DNA of 9,124 nucleotides from Chitinophagaceae bacterium (GTDB lineage: Bacteria > Bacteroidota > Bacteroidia > Chitinophagales > Chitinophagaceae): assembly GCA_021323155.1 (NCBI GenBank), contig JAJTCI010000076.1, positions 1 through 9,124 of the forward strand. The letters run 5' to 3'. The position numbers and the translations under genes are program-made. Below, piece by piece: positions 1 to 5,254 of this stretch (position 1 is its first letter; each line of letters opens with the position of its first letter). The notes under the pieces are model-generated. The model made no database searches, was not told where the DNA came from, and saw only the letters and a program-made list of their open reading frames with translations.

Positions 1-1208
1 CGGCTTTCCCAGCTCCTGATCTCGTCCAGCTGTTTTTTCATCCCGCTATTGAACTGCGGGAGTTGCTGCTGGCTCCTGTTTACGTATGGGACGTTCGTGT
101 AAGCGTCGAGCAACTGGTAGCGGAGCAACTCAAAGAAAGACTGGTTATCGTTATTCGTCAAAATGGCGATGCCTAGTTTTTCTTCCGGCACGAAGCATAC
201 ACCGCTGACCATCCCCGCCGCACCACCGGTGTGCGAGTACACCTGCCTTCCATTGTAATCAGAAACAACTACACCCAATGCATACCCACGAATATGAGAA
301 GGATAGAAAGCGGATTTCCTGCTATTCGTCACAATGTTGATGTCACGCGACTTCTGCAGCACCGGCCAGTCGATCACGCGTTTGCCATTCACCCGCCCGC
401 TATCCAGTTGGAACAGGAGCCATTTGGAAAGGTCATTCACGTTGCTGACGATGCTGGCGGAAGGACCCAGGTTATCCCACTGATCATAAGGCACGCGCTT
501 TAATATGCCGCTGTAATTGGTTGTATACGGAAGGGCTGCGTTCTGCCTTTGTTCGATGCCGGCTGACAATGCATGCGTATTGTTCATGCCTACCGGGATG
601 ATGAGTGAATCATAAACATACACTTCCCAGGGTTGCCCCGTAACTTTTGGGATCACTTCGCCAGCCGTGAGGTAGCAACTATTGCAATAGCCATAGTCTT
701 GCCGGAACCAGCCTACTGGTTTCAACAGGCGCATGCGGTACATGATCTCGCGGCGGCTGAGCTTACTGTTCCAGAAAGTAAAATCGCCCTGGTAGGTCTT
801 TGTGCCAATTCGGTGTGTGAGCAGGTCTTTAATGGTGACTAGCTCGGTCGTCGTCTTGTCGTACAATTTATAATCCGGGAAATATTTTGTGATCTTATCG
901 TTAAGCGAGAGTTTCCCGCGGTGTTCCAGGTTCGCCAGTGCGATACCTGTGAAGAGTTTGGTATTGCTGGCGATCATGAACAGTGTATTCTCATCCACGG
1001 GATCGTTTTCCCTGATGTCTGTAACGCCATAGCCTTTCATGAAAACTACTTTCCCGTCTTTTACGATCACGATGCTGAGGCCGGGTACCTGCCAGTCTTT
1101 CATTCCCTGCCGTATATAATTGTCGAGGCTGTCACGGATAAAAGACTCCTGCGTGGAACCAGTGAATGCCATGAGGCAAAAACAGAGGACTGAGAACAGG
1201 TGTTTCAT
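1..1208 (-). CDS. Exported serine beta-lactamase-like (S12 family) hydrolase, C-terminus cut by window edge
   Basis: The gene reads on the minus strand from ATG at 1208-1206 and stays open to base 1 (402 codons plus 2 bases), so the C-terminus is missing. An N-terminal signal peptide (MKHLFSVLCFCLMAFTGSTQ, residues 1-20) suggests export to the periplasm or envelope. All three landmarks of the class C beta-lactamase/D-Ala-D-Ala peptidase fold are visible: SxxK as SNTK (Ser81 nucleophile, Lys84), YxN as YCN (Tyr174, Asn176) and the third-strand box HTGG (326-329). The stretch DLLTHRIGTKTYQGDF (128-143) is typical of Bacteroidota S12 esterase/peptidase-like proteins, which often carry a DUF3471 domain after the catalytic part; that part would lie outside the window. 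The family covers peptidases, esterases and beta-lactamases, so substrate and any resistance role cannot be read from the sequence. No Shine-Dalgarno sequence precedes the ATG. A 103-base gap without a clear terminator separates it from the upstream same-strand gene, so co-transcription is possible. Confidence 0.9.
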   Translation of the reverse strand, partial: MKHLFSVLCFCLMAFTGSTQESFIRDSLDNYIRQGMKDWQVPGLSIVIVKDGKVVFMKGYGVTDIRENDPVDENTLFMIASNTKLFTGIALANLEHRGKLSLNDKITKYFPDYKLYDKTTTELVTIKDLLTHRIGTKTYQGDFTFWNSKLSRREIMYRMRLLKPVGWFRQDYGYCNSCYLTAGEVIPKVTGQPWEVYVYDSLIIPVGMNNTHALSAGIEQRQNAALPYTTNYSGILKRVPYDQWDNLGPSASIVSNVNDLSKWLLFQLDSGRVNGKRVIDWPVLQKSRDINIVTNSRKSAFYPSHIRGYALGVVVSDYNGRQVYSHTGGAAGMVSGVCFVPEEKLGIAILTNNDNQSFFELLRYQLLDAYTNVPYVNRSQQQLPQFNSGMKKQLDEIRSWES

Positions 1209-1311
1209 TGGAATGTTTGAGTGGGGAAGATAGAGATTAAACCGGAGATGGCACAGGTGATCGACCTGGTTTGCCGATGGTGATCGCGACGATTCGAAGC
1301 GGTAAACAGTT

Positions 1312-1980
1312 TTATTTCTTCTTCCGGAAGTCGCCACGCTTCCAGGCTTCGATAAACTCGGCCCAGGCGGCGGGGTTGAAGACCTGCATGGGGGGTGTCT
1401 GCCCGGCGTAATATGCTTTGGCGGCCTGTGTGCGCAGTTGCTGGTTCACGGCTTCGCGGCCGTCCGGTGGTAAGGAGGCGATGAGTACTTTGCGTTTGGC
1501 TTCTTCTGTATTTTTCCTGGCGATCTCCAGGTCGTCATCGGGAATCCTTGTATTCACGAAGTCCCTTTCAAACTGCGCACGGGTAGGTCTAGTACGAATG
1601 ATCGTGGCGGGCAGGTAGGTGGTATCATTTACCATCAGCTGTACGAGGCTATACTGGTTGTCGGTGAGGTTGGCAGGGATGTTCACTGACTTGTCTTTAA
1701 ACCCCACGTAAGAAAAAAGTATCTCATCCCCTTTGAGTACCGCGATTGAAAACACACCGTATTCGTTCGCGATGGTGCCACGTCCCTTTCCTACAACTAT
1801 CACACTGGCTCCCGGCAGCGCGCGAAGGCTGTCCGCCGTCATCACCACACCGTACAATTGGATCACCGAATCGCCGGTGTTCTTTTCTGTACCTGTTTTC
1901 GTATTGGTTGATTGCGCGGCAGACCGGGTGGCAAAAAAGCAGGAAAGTATGATAAGGGTATATCGTAGAAGTCTCTTCAT
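1312..1980 (-). CDS. Exported carboxypeptidase-regulatory-like domain protein
   Basis: This is a 222-residue protein. Residues 1-23 form a signal peptide ending in SAAQ, consistent with signal peptidase I cleavage. Cys14 sits in a weak lipobox-like ILSC, but hydrophobic residues continue past it, so I favour a non-lipoprotein. After a short Thr/Lys/Asn-rich linker, residues 41-128 match the carboxypeptidase-regulatory-like/CarbopepD_reg_2 beta-sandwich: GVVMTADSLRALPGASVIV, then the GTIANEYGVFSI turn, then ILFSYVGF. This domain is the N-terminal module of many SusC/TonB-dependent receptors, but no plug or barrel follows. Instead there is a charged, helix-prone tail (134-222) with a Lys/Arg-rich C-terminus. 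The role is unknown; an envelope-associated accessory or adhesion-like function is only inferred. The start is ATG at 1980-1978, and a TTTG-N18-TAATTTTC promoter upstream agrees with it. It is divergent from the Mrp ATPase gene. Confidence 0.85.
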   Translation of the reverse strand: MKRLLRYTLIILSCFFATRSAAQSTNTKTGTEKNTGDSVIQLYGVVMTADSLRALPGASVIVVGKGRGTIANEYGVFSIAVLKGDEILFSYVGFKDKSVNIPANLTDNQYSLVQLMVNDTTYLPATIIRTRPTRAQFERDFVNTRIPDDDLEIARKNTEEAKRKVLIASLPPDGREAVNQQLRTQAAKAYYAGQTPPMQVFNPAAWAEFIEAWKRGDFRKKK

Positions 1981-2029
1981 TCCGGTTGTTGCTAATTTAC
2001 AGAACAGTTCGTTTCCCGGAACATATTCA

Positions 2030-2059
2030 GAAAATTAAGCTTTCGTGTTTCGAAACAAA
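2030..2059 (-). promoter_or_regulatory. Probable promoter of the carboxypeptidase-regulatory-like gene
   Basis: Read on the minus strand, TTTG (2059-2056) is followed after 18 bases by TAATTTTC (2037-2030). This matches the Bacteroidota arrangement of TTTG, about 19 bases, TAnnTTTG, with one mismatch in the second box. It would place the transcript start near 2023, leaving a leader of about 40 bases before the ATG at 1980. Confidence 0.5.
2046..2057. promoter_or_regulatory. 12-base perfect palindrome between divergent promoters (possible operator)
   Basis: TGTTTCGAAACA is a perfect inverted repeat. It overlaps the -33-like TTTG of the minus-strand promoter and lies 19 bases upstream of the -7-like box of the plus-strand mrp promoter. 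That position would suit a dimeric regulator controlling both genes. No regulator gene is adjacent, and a 12-base palindrome can arise by chance, so the operator role is inference. Confidence 0.3.
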
Positions 2060-2076
2060 GTAAGGCAGGCAGCCGT

Positions 2077-2084
2077 TAACTTTG
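2077..2084 (+). promoter_or_regulatory. Probable -7 box of the mrp promoter
   Basis: TAACTTTG is an exact match to the Bacteroidota -7 consensus TAnnTTTG. It predicts a transcript start near 2090, some 30 bases before the ATG at 2120. No clear TTG lies at the expected -33 distance; the region there is TTTCGAAACAAAG. Its position argues against translation starting at the in-frame GTG at 2045, which is upstream of the box. Confidence 0.6.
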
Positions 2085-2119
2085 CCGCTTCGATATTGTT
2101 TTTAACAAAAACTTGCGTG

Positions 2120-3214
2120 ATGACTGAAAAGGATATTCTACAGGCGCTGAGCACCGTGCAGGAACCCGACCTGGGGAAGGACCTGGTGACATTGAACATG
2201 GTGAAGGATATTAAGATCAAGGACAACGATGTGTTCTTCACAATTGTATTGACTACGCCAGCCTGCCCGATGAAAGATGCGATGGCTTCGGCCTCGGAGA
2301 ATGCCATCCGGACCATGGTGAATAAAGACGCGAAAGTGCATGTGAATTTTACCGCGAATACTACCAGCAATCGTGTTGACCAGCGCCAGACGCTGAAAGG
2401 AGTGAAGAATATTATCGCTGTTGTGAGTGGTAAGGGTGGGGTGGGAAAAAGCACTGTTGCGGCCAACCTGGCTTTGGCCTTAAAGGAAGGCGGCGCCAGC
2501 GTGGGTTTGATGGACGCGGATATTTACGGACCGAGTGTACCTATTATGTTCGGGTTAAGGGGAGAAAGACCGATGATGAAAGATGTGGAAGGCAAGGGCC
2601 TGATCGTTCCTATTGAAAAGTATGGGATCAAAACATTGAGTATTGGTTTTTTAGTGGATGAAAAGAACGCGGTTGTGTGGAGAGGACCAATGGCAAGTTC
2701 CGCGATCCGCCAGTTTGTAACAGATGTTGATTGGGGCGAGTTGGATTACCTGGTGCTTGATATGCCTCCAGGCACCGGTGATATTCACTTGACAATTGTG
2801 CAGACCGTCCCGGTGACCGGCGTTATCGTGGTGACGACACCACAGGATGTCGCTTTAGCGGATGCCAAGAAAGCGATCGCGATGTTCGGGCAGGCGCAGG
2901 TGAAAGTGCCGATCATCGGTATCGTGGAAAATATGGCCTATTTCACTCCTGAGGAACTGCCGGACAATAAGTACTACATTTTCGGGAAGGAAGGGGGCAA
3001 AAGGCTCGCGGAGGAATATGACATTCCGTTTCTTGGCCAGATACCATTGGTGCAATCTATACGGGAAGGCGGCGACCAGGGCGTACCGGCAATGGTGGGC
3101 AAGGACGAGGTCACCAAAAAAGCATTCAGGGAATTCGCGGGTGTTAGCGTAAGAAATATTTCGATAAGAAATGCCAATATGCCGAAGACGGCGGTGGTGG
3201 AAATGATTAAGTGA
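2120..3214 (+). CDS. mrp: Mrp/ApbC/NBP35-type P-loop ATPase, putative Fe-S carrier
   Basis: This 364-residue protein has the full-length two-domain Mrp layout. Residues 1-80 are a MIP18/DUF59-type domain, with QEPDLGKDLV near 14-23 and the TTPACP motif with Cys49. An ATPase of the ParA/MinD class follows: deviant Walker A SGKGGVGKST (103-112), the DADIYGPS region (132-139) and Walker B VLDMPPGTGD (212-221). Known relatives bind or transfer Fe-S clusters in the cytoplasm in an ATP-dependent way. The C-terminal CxxC that coordinates the bridging cluster in ApbC/NBP35 proteins is absent: the matching segment reads ENMAYFTPEELPDNKYYIFG (270-289). Cys49 is the only cysteine in the protein. I recall this cysteine-free segment from other Bacteroidota Mrp proteins, so it looks like a lineage variant and not damage. 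I chose ATG 2120 because it fits the MTEKDIL N-terminus of the family and lies downstream of the TAACTTTG box. An in-frame GTG at 2045 would add 25 residues but precedes that box. Confidence 0.93.
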   Translation: MTEKDILQALSTVQEPDLGKDLVTLNMVKDIKIKDNDVFFTIVLTTPACPMKDAMASASENAIRTMVNKDAKVHVNFTANTTSNRVDQRQTLKGVKNIIAVVSGKGGVGKSTVAANLALALKEGGASVGLMDADIYGPSVPIMFGLRGERPMMKDVEGKGLIVPIEKYGIKTLSIGFLVDEKNAVVWRGPMASSAIRQFVTDVDWGELDYLVLDMPPGTGDIHLTIVQTVPVTGVIVVTTPQDVALADAKKAIAMFGQAQVKVPIIGIVENMAYFTPEELPDNKYYIFGKEGGKRLAEEYDIPFLGQIPLVQSIREGGDQGVPAMVGKDEVTKKAFREFAGVSVRNISIRNANMPKTAVVEMIK

Positions 3215-3241
3215 AAGGCGAGATGTGAAAAGAGAAAAGAG

Positions 3242-3284
3242 AAATGGTGTCGGTCCACTCAAACGTGAGCAGACACCATTTTTG
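3242..3284. terminator. Bidirectional terminator between mrp and the converging small gene
   Basis: AAATGGTGTC (3242-3251) pairs perfectly with GACACCATTT (3272-3281). The 20-base loop can itself form a small CTCA/TGAG hairpin. On the plus strand a T5 run (3279-3283) follows, giving an intrinsic terminator for mrp. On the minus strand the stem is followed by a T-rich stretch (TTTCTCTTTTCTC), so it may also stop transcription from the converging 3326-3616 gene. Confidence 0.75.
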
Positions 3285-3318
3285 TTTGGTCTTGCAAGTC
3301 ACCAAAGGTGAGCAGGCA
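3260..3318. repeat. Two near-identical 16-base copies 43 bases apart
   Basis: CAAACGTGAGCAGACA (3260-3275) and CAAAGGTGAGCAGGCA (3303-3318) match at 14 of 16 positions. The first copy lies in the loop and right arm of the terminator. The second includes part of a perfect mini-hairpin, TCACC-AAA-GGTGA (3299-3311). It may be a local duplication of terminator sequence; no function is evident. Confidence 0.45.
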
Positions 3319-3325
3319 ACATCAA

Positions 3326-3616
3326 TTAATTTAGCTGGAAGCAGGGGAACCTGAACAGTTGGCCGTCATATACAAACAGCTCTTCGATCTCGTAATCCCA
3401 ATATTTGAATAAAGGGGACTTCATTAAATACTGGTCGGCGTCTGTCTTGGATTCCGCGTTTATCGTTATCCATATCCGCTGTGATTCCATACTCACGGCA
3501 TACATATCAATCACATCGTTGTTGATGAGATAGTTTATATAGTTGCGGTGTAAAGGCACCAGGCTCATGAACTCGTCATCGATCTGGAACAATATCTCCA
3601 CTTGAAACTTTTTCAT
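3326..3616 (-). CDS. Small conserved-looking protein, YciI/muconolactone-isomerase-like alpha/beta fold (inferred)
   Basis: This 96-residue cytoplasmic protein has no signal peptide or membrane segment. The predicted order is beta (KKFQVEILFQI, 2-12), helix (about 15-35, containing PLHRNYINYLINN), beta (RIWITINA, 47-54), helix (SKTDADQYLMKSP, 56-68) and a final beta-like EIEELFVY (76-83). That is the beta-alpha-beta-beta/alpha-beta pattern of dimeric alpha/beta-barrel (ferredoxin-like) proteins such as YciI and muconolactone isomerase, and His23-Arg24 recalls the conserved basic/His positions of YciI. The assignment rests on pattern alone and the function is unknown. A good Shine-Dalgarno sequence, AAGGAGAGG, lies upstream. 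The gene follows mtaB on the same strand with a 65-base gap that may hold a weak terminator, and it converges on mrp. Confidence 0.78.
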   Translation of the reverse strand: MKKFQVEILFQIDDEFMSLVPLHRNYINYLINNDVIDMYAVSMESQRIWITINAESKTDADQYLMKSPLFKYWDYEIEELFVYDGQLFRFPCFQLN

Positions 3617-3623
3617 ATCATAT

Positions 3624-3632
3624 CCTCTCCTT
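3624..3632 (-). promoter_or_regulatory. Shine-Dalgarno sequence of the small alpha/beta gene
   Basis: On the minus strand AAGGAGAGG lies about 10 bases (AAGGAG end to ATG) upstream of the ATG at 3616. It stands out because the other starts in this window lack an obvious Shine-Dalgarno sequence, as is common in Bacteroidota. It supports the chosen start. Confidence 0.55.
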
Positions 3633-3639
3633 GAACTAG

Positions 3640-3668
3640 TGTAAAACCAAAGGCATGCCTAAATGCCT
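3640..3668 (-). terminator. Weak candidate terminator downstream of mtaB
   Basis: On the minus strand, AGGCAT-TTAGGC-ATGCCT (3668-3651) can form a 6-base-pair stem, and the sequence after it is TTGGTTTTA. The plus-strand half AGGCATGCCT (3651-3660) is also a perfect 10-base palindrome. The stem is short and the T tract is interrupted, so termination would be partial at best. It could equally let transcription continue into the small downstream gene. Confidence 0.3.
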
Positions 3669-3681
3669 GATGGGGAAATTG

Positions 3682-4965
3682 TTATACAGTCCAATCGACG
3701 ATACTGTTGGCAAAAGCTGGGTTATAAGGAGTTACCACGCGGATGTAATTGTCGGTGTAACCTTCCATCATCATGTTCTTATTGTAGCCTTCAAACAACA
3801 CTTTCCGGTTTTGACCCCGTTGTTGTTCGGCGAAGTACTGCGACTTCATATAGGAGAGATTGCGTAGTATTTTGTTTCGCTCGTGGCGGGTGTGCTGGGG
3901 CACCACCGGATGGATATTTAAAGCATGTGTGTTGTCCCTTTCAGAATAGGTGAAGACGTGGAGGTAAGAGATATCGAGGTTGTGGAGGAAGTCAAAAGTT
4001 TCTTTAAACTCTTCTTCCGTCTCTCCCGGGAAACCCACGATCAGGTCCACCCCAATGCCACAATGCGGCATGAGTTGTTTGATGAGCGCAACCTTTTCAG
4101 CATATAATTCCCGTTTGTAACGACGGCGCATCAGGCCGAGGATATGGTTGCTGCCACTTTGCAATGGGATATGGAAATGCGGCATGAAGCGTTTGCTGTG
4201 GGCAACGAAGTGAATGATCTCGTCACTGAGCAGGTTGGGTTCTATAGAGGAAATGCGGTACCGTTCTATGCCCTCCACTTCATCCAGCGCACACACGAGG
4301 TCAAAGAAATTCTCTTCGTTTTTTTTGTTGCCGTCCGCGCCCTTGCCAAAATCGCCAAGGTTTACACCGGTGAGGACGATCTCCTTCACGCCTTTCGACG
4401 CGAGTTCCTGCGCATGGCGAAGTACATTTTCAATGCTGTCACTACGACTCTTTCCCCGTGCTTGTGGAATGGTGCAGAAAGAACAGGTATAATCGCAACC
4501 GTCCTGCACTTTTAAAAAGGTGCGGGTGCGATCGTTTAAAGAGTAAGAAGCATTGAAGCCGGAAACGTCTTCGATATCGCAGCTGGAGATCTTGGTTGAA
4601 TCACCTTTGCTCAGTTCCAGGAGGTGTTGGGCGAGGTTGAATTTTTCGGATGCACCCAGGACAAGATCAACGCCGGGTATTTCAGCGATCTCCTTTGGTT
4701 TGAGCTGCGCATAGCAACCCGTGATGACCACGAGGCTTTCGGGTGACTTGCGCTGGATGCGTCGCACCAATTGACGGCACTCCTTGTCCGCATTGTCGGT
4801 GACGGAGCAGGTATTGATCACGTACACATCGGCCAGGTCGTCAAACTGTCTTTTCTCAAAACCTTCGTTCTCCATCATGCGACTGATGGTGGAGGTCTCG
4901 GAAAAGTTCAGTTTACAACCGAGTGTATGAAATGCTATGGATCTCTTTTTCAGCAAGGCCGGCAA
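3682..4965 (-). CDS. mtaB: tRNA (N6-threonylcarbamoyl-A37-C2) methylthiotransferase
   Basis: This radical-SAM enzyme adds a methylthio group to t6A37 of tRNAs, giving ms2t6A, which stabilises decoding of ANN codons. Up to 427 residues carry the three expected domains. The N-terminal methylthiotransferase domain has auxiliary-cluster cysteines in LGCKLN (Cys17), NTCSVT (Cys53) and TGCYAQ (Cys84). The radical-SAM core has CDYTCSFC (Cys157, Cys161, Cys164). A C-terminal TRAM-like RNA-binding region spans about 382-427. The LGCKLNFSETSTI start and GFPGETEEEF (311-320) are typical of MtaB and separate it from MiaB and RimO. An in-frame TAA lies four codons upstream of the TTG at 4965, and no in-frame ATG precedes LGCKLN. 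The start must therefore be TTG 4965 or TTG 4956; the second gives MLKKRSIAFHTLGCKLN, closer to the usual N-terminus. A perfect TAnnTTTG box overlaps TTG 4965, which favours 4956. Confidence 0.93.
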   Translation of the reverse strand: MPALLKKRSIAFHTLGCKLNFSETSTISRMMENEGFEKRQFDDLADVYVINTCSVTDNADKECRQLVRRIQRKSPESLVVITGCYAQLKPKEIAEIPGVDLVLGASEKFNLAQHLLELSKGDSTKISSCDIEDVSGFNASYSLNDRTRTFLKVQDGCDYTCSFCTIPQARGKSRSDSIENVLRHAQELASKGVKEIVLTGVNLGDFGKGADGNKKNEENFFDLVCALDEVEGIERYRISSIEPNLLSDEIIHFVAHSKRFMPHFHIPLQSGSNHILGLMRRRYKRELYAEKVALIKQLMPHCGIGVDLIVGFPGETEEEFKETFDFLHNLDISYLHVFTYSERDNTHALNIHPVVPQHTRHERNKILRNLSYMKSQYFAEQQRGQNRKVLFEGYNKNMMMEGYTDNYIRVVTPYNPAFANSIVDWTV

Positions 4966-4989
4966 AGATAGGATTTAGCAGTGAGGCAA
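4963..4989 (-). promoter_or_regulatory. Probable mtaB promoter overlapping the first TTG
   Basis: On the minus strand TATCTTTG (4970-4963) matches the Bacteroidota -7 consensus TAnnTTTG exactly. A TTG lies 16 bases upstream, a little short of the usual spacing. The predicted transcript start falls around 4958-4954, at or next to the TTG at 4956, so the message would be leaderless or nearly so if this promoter is used. Confidence 0.5.
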
Positions 4990-5186
4990 GAGGCACGGGG
5001 GATCCCGGAGCCGGAGTCTTTCGTGGGGTGGGAAGCGAAATATCTACGAAGGAATTTGAGATGTGTAGCTAACTGGTAGCAAACGAAAAGAAAGGAGGGT
5101 AAAATTGCCCGGATGTATAGACCTAAGTGGCAGCAGACACTCATTACAAAACTTTAACAACCAGTGCAGGAGGCCGCATAAGCCAA
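4971..5186. other. Divergent intergenic region between mtaB and the DUF2723 gene
   Basis: The stretch is about 290 bases in full, including the two promoters annotated separately. It contains a G/A-rich segment (4980-5050) with a GGGATCCC palindrome and a CCGGAGCCGGAG tandem, and then A/T-richer DNA. The short reading frames here have no recognisable family features. I see no tRNA, riboswitch or small-RNA signature. Confidence 0.5.
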
Positions 5187-5219
5187 TTTTTGCGTTTTAG
5201 GCATTTTCAGGTAGTTTCG
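5187..5219 (+). promoter_or_regulatory. Promoter of the DUF2723 gene
   Basis: TTTTTG (5187-5192) is followed after 19 bases by TAGTTTCG (5212-5219). This is a close match to the Bacteroidota TTTG-N19-TAnnTTTG promoter, with the TTTCG variant of the second box. The transcript start would be near 5225, leaving a leader of about 30 bases before ATG 5255, with no Shine-Dalgarno sequence. Confidence 0.68.
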
Positions 5220-5254
5220 CCCCCTGACTATTGTGACTTAAACCAAAACATCTT

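Noticed and set aside
231..1193. Plus-strand frames of 69-90 codons
   Set aside because: They are antisense to the S12 hydrolase, whose catalytic motifs SNTK, YCN and HTGG read cleanly on the minus strand.
1209..1311. Possible terminator or operator in the gap with repeated GGTGATCG
   Set aside because: The two GGTGATCG copies are direct and short, and no stem followed by a T run is seen.
2045..2119. GTG start giving mrp 25 extra residues
   Set aside because: The GTG lies upstream of the TAACTTTG promoter box, and the extra residues do not resemble the family N-terminus.
2035..2466. 143-codon minus-strand frame over the 5' part of mrp
   Set aside because: It overlaps the divergent promoters and the well-supported mrp coding sequence, and its product has no recognisable features.
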